A stretch of DNA of 64,000 nt, taken from positions 331,698 through 395,697 of the forward strand of contig NZ_JANZLA010000002.1 in assembly GCF_025770785.1 (NCBI RefSeq). The letters run 5' to 3'. Made by a program: the position numbers and the translations under genes. Positions 7,372-15,474 of the stretch are shown here, one piece after another; position 1 is the first letter of the stretch; every line of letters starts with the position of its first letter. The notes below the pieces were generated by a model. The model saw nothing but the letters and a program-made list of their open reading frames with translations. It did not search any database and was not told the origin of the DNA. Source of the stretch: Cellulomonas sp. SG140 (GTDB lineage Bacteria > Actinomycetota > Actinomycetes > Actinomycetales > Cellulomonadaceae).

Positions 7372-8133
7372 TCAGGCGGCCGCGGGCACCGCGTGGGGGC
7401 CTGAGGCGAGCGCCACCCGCGTCGGTGGCGACGTCCAGTGCATCCGCGCGAGCTCGTCGAGGGACGCGACGGCCGCGACGACCGTGGTGCCCGACGTCGT
7501 CAGCGCCTCGAGGCAGCTCCAGACCGTCTGTCGCCGCGTGCTGTCGTGCACCTGGTCGACGTCGTCGACCAGCAGGAGGTCGGGTCGCTGCGCCATGGCC
7601 AGCGTGACGCGCAGCAGCATGGCGTCGACCTCGTCGAGGTCCCAGACCAGGGTGTCGACCTGGGGGAGGGGACGCGGCCCGAACACCGGAGCGGCCAGCC
7701 GGCCGAAGGCGGTCTGGTCGACCCGCGGCGAGCGCGCCCACCACGGTCGCAGCCACGCCAGGCGTTCGCGCACGGTCGCACCGACCGTCACCGAACCGTC
7801 GAGGTCGTCGATACCGGCGAAGCCGGCCACGGCGGCCCGTCGCTGCACAGCTCGGCGTCGCCGGGGGAGCGGCTCGCCGAGGACCTCCAGCTGCGACCCG
7901 GCGTCGGGCACCATCCGGCCCGCGAGCGTGAGGAGCAGGCTGGACCGCCCGCCACCCTGCGGCCCTTGCACCACGACCAGGCCACCGCTCGGCAGCTCGA
8001 GGTCCACCGGTCCGTAGACGACGCCCCTGCTGCCGTGCAGGGCGAGCCCGGTGGCCCGTACGGCAGTCGGGACCCGCCCGGGCGCGGAGGCGAGAGCGGT
8101 GGGGTCGGACGGATGGCGTGCGTCGGTGTTCAT
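7372..8133 (-). CDS. degenerate ABC-ATPase-like protein
   Basis: The 253-residue protein follows the overall order of an ABC nucleotide-binding domain, but the catalytic residues are altered. The Walker A region reads GPQGGGRSS, with Arg in place of the essential Lys. Where LSGGQ is expected the sequence is LDEVDAMLLR. Walker B reads LLLVDDVDQ, with Asp in place of the catalytic Glu, and the switch-His region reads VVAAVASLDE without His. The Walker A change was confirmed at DNA level (CGG codon). It could bind nucleotide weakly or act as a structural partner of the adjacent Pip-like protein. It is first in the operon, with the start at 8133 just after a palindromic operator. Confidence 0.82.
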   Translation of the reverse strand: MNTDARHPSDPTALASAPGRVPTAVRATGLALHGSRGVVYGPVDLELPSGGLVVVQGPQGGGRSSLLLTLAGRMVPDAGSQLEVLGEPLPRRRRAVQRRAAVAGFAGIDDLDGSVTVGATVRERLAWLRPWWARSPRVDQTAFGRLAAPVFGPRPLPQVDTLVWDLDEVDAMLLRVTLAMAQRPDLLLVDDVDQVHDSTRRQTVWSCLEALTTSGTTVVAAVASLDELARMHWTSPPTRVALASGPHAVPAAA

Positions 8134-8147
8134 ACGACCTCTCTCAC

Positions 8148-8161
8148 ACTGACCAGTCAGT
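8148..8161. promoter_or_regulatory. putative TetR operator
   Basis: ACTGAC-CA-GTCAGT is a perfect 6-bp inverted repeat with a 2-base spacer, located 15-28 bases upstream of the ATG of the first gene of the ABC-like / Pip / TetR operon. Its size and place fit autorepression by the TetR protein encoded at the end of the operon. Confidence 0.7.
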
Positions 8162-8287
8162 ACAAAGACCACAGTACGCCGCCCGGACGCTCCGGCCTAC
8201 GTCGGGGTTCGTCTGGTGCGTCACACCCGGCAGGCGACGCAGCCGAGGGCTCACCGGCGCCCCGTCGCTTCATGGGAGGATCGAGCC

Positions 8288-8776
8288 ATGGCCCTGCGTG
8301 AGATCCGGATCGTCGGCGACCCCGTGCTGCGCACCCCGTGCGACCCCGTGACGACCATCGACGCCCGCGTCCGCGGGCTCGTGGAGGACCTGTTGGAGAC
8401 CGTCGACCAGGAGGGACGTGCCGGCCTGGCCGCCAACCAGATCGGCGTCAGCCTGCGCGCCTTCTCGTGGAACATCGACGACGAGATCGGCTACGTGCTG
8501 AACCCCGTGATCGCCGAGCTGTCGGAGGACGAGTACCAGGACGGCGACGAGGGCTGCCTCTCGGTGCCCGGCCTCTGGTACCCCACGCGGCGCGCCTGGT
8601 ACGCGCGGGTGGTCGGCACCGACCTCGACGGCCACGAGGTCGTCGTGGAGGGCACGGAGCTCATGGCGCGCGCCCTGCAGCACGAGGTGGACCACCTCGA
8701 CGGGATGCTGTACCTCGACCGCCTCGAGCGGTCCGTGCGCAAGAAGGCGATGCGGGCGATCCGCGAGCAGCTGTAG
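8288..8776 (+). CDS. def: peptide deformylase
   Basis: It removes the N-formyl group from new proteins in the cytoplasm. All three metal-site motifs are present in the 162-residue product: GLAANQIG (residues 46-53), EGCLSVP (88-94, metal Cys) and QHEVDHLDG (131-139, two metal His and catalytic Glu). The start at 8288 (GGAGGATCGAGCC before ATG) gives the usual length; longer frames upstream run into the promoter region of the divergent operon. It appears to be a single gene, with no formyltransferase next to it. Confidence 0.96.
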   Translation: MALREIRIVGDPVLRTPCDPVTTIDARVRGLVEDLLETVDQEGRAGLAANQIGVSLRAFSWNIDDEIGYVLNPVIAELSEDEYQDGDEGCLSVPGLWYPTRRAWYARVVGTDLDGHEVVVEGTELMARALQHEVDHLDGMLYLDRLERSVRKKAMRAIREQL

Positions 8777-8927
8777 CCCGTCGGAGCGGGGCGCGCCGCG
8801 GTGGCGCTGGCGCACCCGGCGTGTCGTCAGGCATGCTGGCCCCGTACGCCGCGAGCGCCACGCAGCCTCCCGGGTGCTGAGCGAGGTCGTTGGGGAAGGC
8901 GAACCTCGATCCGCCCAGGAGGATGAC

Positions 8928-9428
8928 ATGGCCGGTGCTCTGACCCGCGGTGTTCTTTTCGTGCACTCAGCACCCCGCGCGCTGTGCCCCCACGTCGAGT
9001 GGGCGGCCGGCAACACGCTCGGGGTGCGCGTCAGCATGGACTGGACCGTGCAGCCGGCGGGGCCGGGCTTCTACCGCGCGGAGCTGTCCTGGCAGGGTCC
9101 GCAGGGCACCGGTGCGCGGCTCGCGTCGGCTCTGCGCGGCTGGGCGCACCTCCGGTACGAGGTGACCGAGGAGGCGAGCCACGGCGCCGACGGCGCGCGA
9201 TGGAGCCACACTCCCGAGCTCGGCATCTTCCACGCCGCGACAGACGTGCACGGCAACATCGTCGTGCCGGAGGACCGCATCCGTGCCGCGCTCGAGCACG
9301 CCGGCGACGCTGCCCGGCTCCGTGCCGAGCTGGACCTCGCGCTGGGGCAGGCGTGGGACGACGAGCTCGAGCCGTTCCGGTACGCCGGCGCCGGGGCACC
9401 CGTCCGCTGGCTGCACCGCGTCGGCTGA
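8928..9428 (+). CDS. DUF3145 family protein
   Basis: The 166-residue soluble protein begins GVLFVHSAPRALCPHVEWA and is Trp-rich, which is how I recognise the actinobacterial DUF3145 family. No function is established. ATG at 8928 follows AGGAGGATGAC. It ends at a strong inverted repeat shared with the convergent fabF cluster. In many actinobacteria this family lies close to the fatty-acid genes, so a link to lipid metabolism is possible but only inferred from position. Confidence 0.88.
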   Translation: MAGALTRGVLFVHSAPRALCPHVEWAAGNTLGVRVSMDWTVQPAGPGFYRAELSWQGPQGTGARLASALRGWAHLRYEVTEEASHGADGARWSHTPELGIFHAATDVHGNIVVPEDRIRAALEHAGDAARLRAELDLALGQAWDDELEPFRYAGAGAPVRWLHRVG

Positions 9429-9464
9429 CGCAGGCGACCGAGGCCCTCTCCCGACCTGAGAACG

Positions 9465-9506
9465 ACGACGGGCGCCGGACGACCTGGGTCGTCGGGCGCC
9501 CGTCGT
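9465..9506. terminator. bidirectional terminator, DUF3145 / fabF
   Basis: ACGACGGGCGCC (9465-9476) pairs exactly with GGCGCCCGTCGT (9495-9506), and an inner GACGAC/GTCGTC stem extends the hairpin. It separates convergent genes. Confidence 0.8.
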
Positions 9507-9531
9507 GCGTCGCTGTCAGGCGGTGCCGCGG

Positions 9532-10776
9532 TCAGGCGGAGGTGACCACCAGGGCCACGTTGTGCCCGCCGAAGCCGAACGAGTTGTTCACGGCGGCGAT
9601 CTGACCGTCCGGCAGCGGCCGCGGCTCGGACCGGACCAGGTCCAGCACCAGCTCGGGGTCGGGCTTGTCGACGTTGATCGTCGGCGGCGCCTGGCGGTCG
9701 TGCAGCGCCAGGACCGTGAAGATCGTCTCCAGCGCTCCCGCGCCGCCCAGCAGGTGCCCCGTCATCGACTTGGTGGCGGACAGGGCCACGTGGTCCGCCT
9801 CGTCGCCGAGGAGCCCCCGGATGGACCGCGCCTCGATCAGGTCGCCGACGACGGTCGAGGTGGCGTGCGCGTTGACGTGCACCACGTCGCGGGCAGCGAC
9901 ACCGGAGTCCTTCAGCGCGGCGCTCATCGCGCGGATCTGGCCGTCACCGCTCGGCTCGGGCGACGTGATGTGGTAGCCGTCCGAGGACAGCCCGACACCG
10001 GCGATCCGGGCGTAGACCCGGGCACCGCGGGCGGCGGCGTGCTCGGCGCTCTCCAGCACCACGATGCCGGCCCCCTCGCCGAGCACGAACCCGTCGCGGT
10101 CGACGTCGTACGGCCGGGACGCCGCCTGCGGGTCGTCGTTGCGGAGCGACAGCGTGCGGGACGCCGCGAAGGCCGCGACGGGCATGGGGTGGATCGAGGC
10201 CTCGGTACCGCCGGCGACCACGACGTCGGCCCGGCCGCTGCGGATCATCTCCACGGCGTAGCCGATCGCCTCCGCGCCGCTCGCGCACGCCGAGACCAGG
10301 GCGTGCGCACCGGCGCGCGCCCCGAGCTCGAGCGACACGAATGCCGTCGGCGAGTTCGGCATGAGCATGGGCACCGTCATCGGCAGGACGCGACGGGCGC
10401 CCTTCTCGCGCAGCGTGTCCCAGGCGTCGAGCGTGGTCCAGATGCCGCCGATGCCCGACGACACCACGACGCCGAGCCGCTCGCGGTCGACCTCGGGCGA
10501 GCCGGCGTCCGCCCACGCCTCGCGGGTCGCGATCATCGCGTACTGGGCGGAGGGGTCCAGCTTCTTCAGCTCCGGTACCGGGAGGACGTCCCGGGGCGAG
10601 ACCTTGATGGTGGCCGCGAAGGTGACGGGGAGCCCGTACCGCTCCACCCAGTCGTTGTCGAAGGGTCGTGCCCCCGACTCACCGGCGAGCGCGGCGTTCC
10701 ACGTGCTGGTGAGGTCACCGCCGAGGGGCGTGGTGGCCCCCATCCCGGTGACGACGACGTCGGGTACGGGTGTCAT
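9532..10776 (-). CDS. fabF: beta-ketoacyl-ACP synthase II
   Basis: It condenses malonyl-ACP with growing acyl-ACP in type II fatty-acid synthesis. The 414-residue product has the thiolase fold with nucleophile Cys164 (VSACASG), catalytic His304 (NAHATST), Lys336 and His341 (KSMTGHLLGGAG) and the C-terminal glycine loop NNSFGFGGHN. AGGAG lies ahead of the ATG at 10776. It is the last gene of the fabD-fabH-acpP-fabF cluster, 94 bases after acpP, the actinobacterial gene order. Confidence 0.96.
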   Translation of the reverse strand: MTPVPDVVVTGMGATTPLGGDLTSTWNAALAGESGARPFDNDWVERYGLPVTFAATIKVSPRDVLPVPELKKLDPSAQYAMIATREAWADAGSPEVDRERLGVVVSSGIGGIWTTLDAWDTLREKGARRVLPMTVPMLMPNSPTAFVSLELGARAGAHALVSACASGAEAIGYAVEMIRSGRADVVVAGGTEASIHPMPVAAFAASRTLSLRNDDPQAASRPYDVDRDGFVLGEGAGIVVLESAEHAAARGARVYARIAGVGLSSDGYHITSPEPSGDGQIRAMSAALKDSGVAARDVVHVNAHATSTVVGDLIEARSIRGLLGDEADHVALSATKSMTGHLLGGAGALETIFTVLALHDRQAPPTINVDKPDPELVLDLVRSEPRPLPDGQIAAVNNSFGFGGHNVALVVTSA

Positions 10777-10870
10777 CGGATGCTCCTGGTCGTGAGGGGG
10801 ACGGGGGTGTCACCGGCCGGCGCGGGCCCCGAGGGCCTCGGCACCGGCCGGTGACAGCGGCCGGAGCCGA

Positions 10871-11119
10871 TCAGGCCTGTGCGCCGGCGATGAACGACAC
10901 GGCGTCGCCGACGGTGGCGAGGTTCTTGACCTCGTCGTCGGGGATGGTGACCGAGAACTTCTCCTCGGCCAGCGTGACGATCGTCATCATCGAGAGCGAG
11001 TCGATGTCGAGGTCGTCGGTGAAGGACTTCTCGGGCAGGACGGAGTCGGTCGGCAGGCCGGTCTCCTCGCTGACGATCTCGGCCAGGCCGGCCAGGATCT
11101 CCTGCTCGGTGTACGCCAT
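10871..11119 (-). CDS. acpP: acyl carrier protein
   Basis: The 82-residue acidic protein carries the phosphopantetheine attachment site DIDSLSMM with Ser41. It shuttles acyl chains between the neighbouring FabD, FabH and FabF. The ATG at 11119 follows GAGGAGAACCCCC. Frames that extend further upstream are Arg-rich and not ACP-like. The gene lies 61 bases after fabH in the same direction. Confidence 0.96.
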   Translation of the reverse strand: MAYTEQEILAGLAEIVSEETGLPTDSVLPEKSFTDDLDIDSLSMMTIVTLAEEKFSVTIPDDEVKNLATVGDAVSFIAGAQA

Positions 11120-11180
11120 GGGGGTTCTCCTCGTGTCGGTGGTGCGGGTCGGACGAAACCTACAGCGGGTCGCGACGGCG

Positions 11181-12188
11181 TCAGGGCAGCACGACGACCT
11201 GGGCGGCGTACACGAGCCCCGCGCCGAAGCCGATCTGCAGGCACAGGTCGCCGGACTTCGCCTTGCCCTCGCGGCGCAGACGCTCCGTCGCCAGGGGGAT
11301 CGAGGCGGCCGACGTGTTGCCGGTGTCGGCGATGTCACGTCCGACCACGACGGTCTCGGGCAGCTTCAGCTGCTTGATCAGCAGGTCGATGATCCGCATG
11401 TTCGCCTGGTGCGGCACGAAGACGTCGATCTGGTCGGCCGTCACGCCGGCGGCGTCCAGCGCCTTCTGCGCGATCGGGGCCATCTGCCAGACGGCCCACT
11501 TGAACACCGACTGACCCTCCTGCCGCAGCGTCGGCCAGCCGAGCGAGGAGTCCTCGCGCCACTGCAGCCACGAGTGCGTCTGCCGGATCAGCTGGGACTG
11601 CCCGCCGTCGGACCCCCACACCGTCGGGCCGATTCCCGGGAAGTCGGACGGACCGACGACGACGGCGCCGGCGCCGTCGCCCAGCAGGAACGAGATCGAC
11701 CGGTCGGTTGGGTCGACGAACTCGCTCATCTTCTCGGCGCCGATCACCAGCACGTTGCGTGCGGCTCCGGCCCTGACGAGGGCGTCGGCCTGGCCGATGC
11801 CGTAGCAGTAGCCCGCGCACGCCGCGGAGATGTCGTACGCCGCCGCGGGCGTCGCGCCGATCCGATCGGCGACGATCGCGGCGCCGGCGGGCGTCTGGTG
11901 GAAGTAGGTGACGGTCGACAGGATCACCGCGTCGATGTCCGCGCCGGTCAGCCCCGCGTCGGCGATCGCGGCGCGGGCCGCCTCCTCGGCGAGGTCGAGC
12001 ACCGAGACGTCGGCACCGGCCCGGCGCCGGGTGACGATGCCGGTGCGCTGCTGGATCCACTCGTCGGACGAGTCGATCGGGCCGACCAGCTCGTCGTTCG
12101 GCACGACGCGCTCGCCGCGTGCGCCTCCGAGACCGAGGATCCGGCTGTGCGCGGCACCGCTGGACTGCGTCAGGGTGGGACGGGTCAC
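11181..12188 (-). CDS. fabH: beta-ketoacyl-ACP synthase III
   Basis: It starts fatty-acid synthesis by condensing an acyl-CoA with malonyl-ACP; in actinobacteria the primer is often branched. The 335-residue product has the Cys-His-Asn triad: Cys124 (SAACAGY), His260 (VPHQAN) and Asn291 (GNTSAAS). The start is GTG at 12188, preceded by GAAGGAG and overlapping the fabD stop as GTGA, which indicates translational coupling. Confidence 0.96.
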   Translation of the reverse strand: MTRPTLTQSSGAAHSRILGLGGARGERVVPNDELVGPIDSSDEWIQQRTGIVTRRRAGADVSVLDLAEEAARAAIADAGLTGADIDAVILSTVTYFHQTPAGAAIVADRIGATPAAAYDISAACAGYCYGIGQADALVRAGAARNVLVIGAEKMSEFVDPTDRSISFLLGDGAGAVVVGPSDFPGIGPTVWGSDGGQSQLIRQTHSWLQWREDSSLGWPTLRQEGQSVFKWAVWQMAPIAQKALDAAGVTADQIDVFVPHQANMRIIDLLIKQLKLPETVVVGRDIADTGNTSAASIPLATERLRREGKAKSGDLCLQIGFGAGLVYAAQVVVLP

Positions 12189-13159
12189 TGCTGCTCCTTC
12201 GCGGTGGGCGCGGCGTGCCGGAGCACGAGGTCCCGCGCGGCGTCCAGGTCGGCCGGCGACTTCAGCGCGACGGTCTCGACCCCGGGCAGCGTACGCCGGG
12301 CCAGTCCGGTCAGGACGCCGCCGGGGGCCACCTCGAGCAGCCCGGTCACGCCCTGCTCCGCCATCGTCTGCTGGCACAGGTCCCACCGGACCGGCCGCGC
12401 GACCTGCGCGACCACGCGGGCGAGGGCGTCGGCGCCGGACGAGACGAGCTCGCCGTCGGCGTTGCTCAGCAGCGGGGTGGTCGGGTCCGCGGGCACCACC
12501 TGGTCGGCTGCCGCCTGCAGGTCGGCCACCGCTGGGGCCATCACGTCGGTGTGGAACGCTCCGGCGACCTGAAGGGCGATGATCCGGGCCTTGGCCGGCG
12601 GATCTGCGGCCAGCGCAGCGAGGCGGTCCAGCGGGCCTGCCGCGACCACCTGGCCGCCACCGTTGACGTTGGCGGCCACGAGCCCGTGCCGGGCGATCGC
12701 GGCCAGCACCTCCTGCGGGTCCCCGCCGAGCACGGCGCTCATCCCGGTGGTCGGCCCGGCAGCGGCTGCCCGTGCCATCGCGGCGCCCCGGACGGCGACC
12801 AGGCGCAGCGCCTCGTCGTCGGACACCACGCCCGAGATCGCCAGTGCGGCGAGCTCTCCGACCGAGTGCCCCCCGACCCCGCCCAGCCGTCCGGCGGTCG
12901 CCCCGGTCCAGCCGCTCGTGGGCTCGAAGGCGCCGAGGACCGCTCGCAACGACGCGAGCGCCGAGGCGACCAGCAGGGGCTGGGCGACCGCCGTGTCGCG
13001 GATGGTGTCGGCGTCCGACGTGGTGCCGTGGCGGACCAGGTCGACGCCCGTCACCTCTGCGGCACGGTGGAGCGCAGGGGCCACGCCGGGCACCTCGAGC
13101 CAGGGGGCGAGCATGCCGGGGGACTGGGCACCCTGGCCGGGGCAGACGACGACGAGCAC
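12185..13159 (-). CDS. fabD: malonyl-CoA:ACP transacylase
   Basis: It transfers malonyl from CoA to the ACP encoded two genes downstream. The 324-residue protein shows PGQGAQ (residues 7-12), the nucleophile motif GHSVGE (Ser99) and GAFHTDVM with the catalytic His. The start is GTG at 13159 and the ribosome-binding site is weak. It is the first gene of the cluster. Just upstream lie a 6-bp inverted repeat (13225-13245) and the PucR-type regulator gene. Confidence 0.95.
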   Translation of the reverse strand: MLVVVCPGQGAQSPGMLAPWLEVPGVAPALHRAAEVTGVDLVRHGTTSDADTIRDTAVAQPLLVASALASLRAVLGAFEPTSGWTGATAGRLGGVGGHSVGELAALAISGVVSDDEALRLVAVRGAAMARAAAAGPTTGMSAVLGGDPQEVLAAIARHGLVAANVNGGGQVVAAGPLDRLAALAADPPAKARIIALQVAGAFHTDVMAPAVADLQAAADQVVPADPTTPLLSNADGELVSSGADALARVVAQVARPVRWDLCQQTMAEQGVTGLLEVAPGGVLTGLARRTLPGVETVALKSPADLDAARDLVLRHAAPTAKEQQ

Positions 13160-13224
13160 CCGACCACTGTGCCGGGTGACGTCAACCCGTCCCGGTCACG
13201 GCGGGCACCAACCTCATCGGACGC

Positions 13225-13245
13225 CCTTGTGAGAGTCCTACAAGG
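13225..13245. promoter_or_regulatory. putative operator of the fab cluster regulator
   Basis: CCTTGT-N9-ACAAGG is a perfect inverted repeat between the stop codon of the PucR-type regulator gene (three bases away) and fabD. A TAGGAC element inside it could be part of the fabD promoter. The position fits binding by the regulator, as described for FasR at Streptomyces fabD; the assignment is an inference. Confidence 0.55.
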
Positions 13246-13248
13246 CCG

Positions 13249-14520
13249 TCAGCTCGAGGGCACCACGCCGTCGAGGCGTCCGAGCGCGACCGACGTCTGG
13301 AGCACGTACGAGTCGCGAGCGTCGAGCGGGTCCCAGCCCGTGATCTCCGCGACCCGGCGCAGGCGGTACCGGACCGTGTTCGGGTGCACGTAGAGCGACC
13401 GCGCGGCCGCCTCGAGCGAACGTCCGGTGCCGAGGTAGGCGGTCAAGGTGTCGAGCAGGGCGCCCTGCCCGGCGGCGAGCGGCGCGTAGGCGCGGGCGAC
13501 CAGCTGGCGACGGGCGGTGGCGTCCCCGACCAGGACACGTTCGGGCAGCAGCTCGTCCGCCTGGACCGGTCGTGGGGCGTTCGCCCAGGCCGCGGCCGCC
13601 TGGAGGCCGGCCAGCGCCGCCCGCGCCGAGCGGGCGCAGTCGGCCAGGTCCTGGGCCGGCGGCCCCACCACGACGGGCCCGGGACCGAACCGGGGCAGCA
13701 GGCTGGTCACCACGGCACCGAGGTCGCCGTCGCCGGAGAGGAACACGACGAGACGGTCACCCTGGATGCCGACCAGGACGTCGGCCTCGCGACGCGTCGC
13801 GCGACGCAGGTCGGTGGCGCGGACCTCCTCCAGCGAGGACGTCGTCGTGCCGACCACCACGAGCATCGCGCCGTGGCCGCGCCAGCCGAGCGCGGCGACC
13901 CTGGACCGGAGCGAGTCGTCGACGTCGCCGCGGACCAGGGAGTCGACGACGAGCGCCTCGAGGCGGGCGTCCCACGCGCCGCGCACCTCCGCCGCACGGG
14001 CGTACACGTCCGCCGCCGAGAAGGCGACCTCCCGGGAGTAGCGCAGCACCGCCTCACGCAGCTCCCTCTCCTCGCCCGGTGCGGCGAGACGGTCGCTGTG
14101 CGCCTCGACGACGTCCACGCCGATGCGCACCAGCTGCAGCGTGTGCTGCAACGAGATCGACCGGGTGAGCTCGGGCGGCGCGCCGGAGAAGATCTCCCCG
14201 GCTCCGGCGGGTGCGCGGGTCGGGTCCGAGAACCACTGGACGAAGGCCGTGATGCCCGCCTGGGCGACCAGTCCCACCCACGACCGGTCCTCGGCGGGCA
14301 GTGCCCGGTACCACTCCAGGTCGGCGTCGAGGCGGCGCATCGTCGCCGCGGCGAGATCGCCTGCGGCCTCCCGCACGCGGCGCTGCGTCTCCGGGCTGGT
14401 GGAGGGGGACGGGGCCACCCGTGGTCCGCGCGGCGGGCGGTGCGTGCCGTCGGGGCCCCGTCCCGCTGTCGTCGACGTACGACCGTCAGCGGGTCCACCA
14501 CGGGGGCTCGCAGGGTTCAT
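13249..14520 (-). CDS. PucR/CdaR-type regulator of fatty-acid genes (FasR-like)
   Basis: The roughly 423-residue protein ends in the PucR-type helix-turn-helix (SLEAAARSLYVHPNTVRYRL, then RRVAEITG), with a GGDEF-like/CdaR middle region (about 180-300) and an N-terminal helical part. In Streptomyces the homologue in the same place, FasR, activates fabDHPF. M. tuberculosis has a similar gene (Rv2242) next to fabD. It is co-directional with and directly upstream of fabD, 89 bases away. The start is uncertain: ATG at 14520 or 14541, neither with a good ribosome-binding site. The N-terminal 45 residues are low complexity. Confidence 0.88.
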   Translation of the reverse strand: MNPASPRGGPADGRTSTTAGRGPDGTHRPPRGPRVAPSPSTSPETQRRVREAAGDLAAATMRRLDADLEWYRALPAEDRSWVGLVAQAGITAFVQWFSDPTRAPAGAGEIFSGAPPELTRSISLQHTLQLVRIGVDVVEAHSDRLAAPGEERELREAVLRYSREVAFSAADVYARAAEVRGAWDARLEALVVDSLVRGDVDDSLRSRVAALGWRGHGAMLVVVGTTTSSLEEVRATDLRRATRREADVLVGIQGDRLVVFLSGDGDLGAVVTSLLPRFGPGPVVVGPPAQDLADCARSARAALAGLQAAAAWANAPRPVQADELLPERVLVGDATARRQLVARAYAPLAAGQGALLDTLTAYLGTGRSLEAAARSLYVHPNTVRYRLRRVAEITGWDPLDARDSYVLQTSVALGRLDGVVPSS

Positions 14521-14656
14521 GCCCGGAGCATACGGGCGCACTTGTGGGGAGTCGACAAAGCGCCCCGAACGTGTCGTCGGGCCGCGGCGGCGACCGGTGG
14601 CACCGGACGGCCCCTTGCGGTCTCCGCGTAGCCGGGTGCGGCGAGACGCCCTCGGC

Positions 14657-14662
14657 TATGGT
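14657..14662 (+). promoter_or_regulatory. -10 element of leaderless TPR-like gene
   Basis: TATGGT lies six bases before the ATG at 14669, with no Shine-Dalgarno, so transcription would begin at the start codon. Confidence 0.6.
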
Positions 14663-14668
14663 CGCTGC

Positions 14669-15355
14669 ATGGCACTCCTGCCTCGTCTCCGTCAGCTGAT
14701 CCGACGCCCGTCGTCGGCATCACGCGTCGGAGCGCGTCGTCCGACGTCGAGCCAGCGTCGCGGCGACACCCTCCACGAGGACGCGCTGCGGTCCATGCTG
14801 GCGGACGACCCGAACAACGAGCGGGCCTTCCAGGCGCTCGCCGAGATCGTCCGGCGCCGGGCGTCGGAGTCGGTCGCGGACCAGGACCCGCTGACCGCAC
14901 CTGCGGACGAGCAGGAGCGGCGGCACGCCGCCGACCTCGCCGTCTGGGCGCTCGCCGAGGAGTTCGCCGGCAACCCGCGCGGGTGGTACCCGCTCATCGA
15001 GCTGGCCCGGCTGTCGGTGCACGACGACCACGACGGGACCATGCGGCGCGTCGTGACGGCCGCCGAGCGCGACCCCTCGGGGCGCGCCCTGGCCCAAGGC
15101 CTGGCGCTGCTGCGCGAGGCCGGTCAGCCGGTCGAGGCGCTCGGGCTCGGCGTGGGCCACTGGCGGCCCCGTGAGCACGACCCGGAGGTGGCGCGCGAGC
15201 TCGTGCTCGCGTCCATCGAGGCGGGACGGCCGCTGGACGCCAAGCAGCACCTCGACGCGTTGTCGCTCTACCCGGACCAGGCGGCCGTGCAGGCGATGCG
15301 GGCGGAGCTGACCCAGGCGGTCGCCGAGGCGGAGCAGGCTCTCCCAGGCACGTGA
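14669..15355 (+). CDS. TPR-like helical protein
   Basis: The 228-residue protein starts with a basic tail (residues 1-32) and continues as an Ala/Leu/Glu-rich chain of paired helices of tetratricopeptide type, with DPNNERAFQALAEIV and DPEVARELVLASIEAGRPLD as the clearest units. Such folds bind other proteins. I see no membrane segment or catalytic motif. It is a stand-alone gene between the fab regulator (divergent) and aceE (convergent), and apparently leaderless. Confidence 0.78.
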   Translation: MALLPRLRQLIRRPSSASRVGARRPTSSQRRGDTLHEDALRSMLADDPNNERAFQALAEIVRRRASESVADQDPLTAPADEQERRHAADLAVWALAEEFAGNPRGWYPLIELARLSVHDDHDGTMRRVVTAAERDPSGRALAQGLALLREAGQPVEALGLGVGHWRPREHDPEVARELVLASIEAGRPLDAKQHLDALSLYPDQAAVQAMRAELTQAVAEAEQALPGT

Positions 15356-15422
15356 CCCTGGACCCCGGGTGCGCGTGCGGCTGCCCGGGTCGCAGACCGT
15401 GGCGCGCTGCGGCTGGAAGCAC

Positions 15423-15455
15423 CGCGGCCCGCCCGGAAGCACCGGACGGGCCGCG
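15423..15455. terminator. bidirectional terminator, TPR-like / aceE
   Basis: CGCGGCCCGCCCGG (15423-15436) pairs with CCGGACGGGCCGCG (15442-15455) with one mismatch and a 5-base loop, between convergent genes. Confidence 0.75.
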
Positions 15456-15474
15456 ACGGACGACGAGGTAGCCG

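Noticed and set aside
5385..7607. 740-codon and 468-codon plus-strand frames
   Set aside because: They are antisense shadows of the repetitive Pip-like gene; their Arg/Gly or Ala/Ser-only composition mirrors the repeats.
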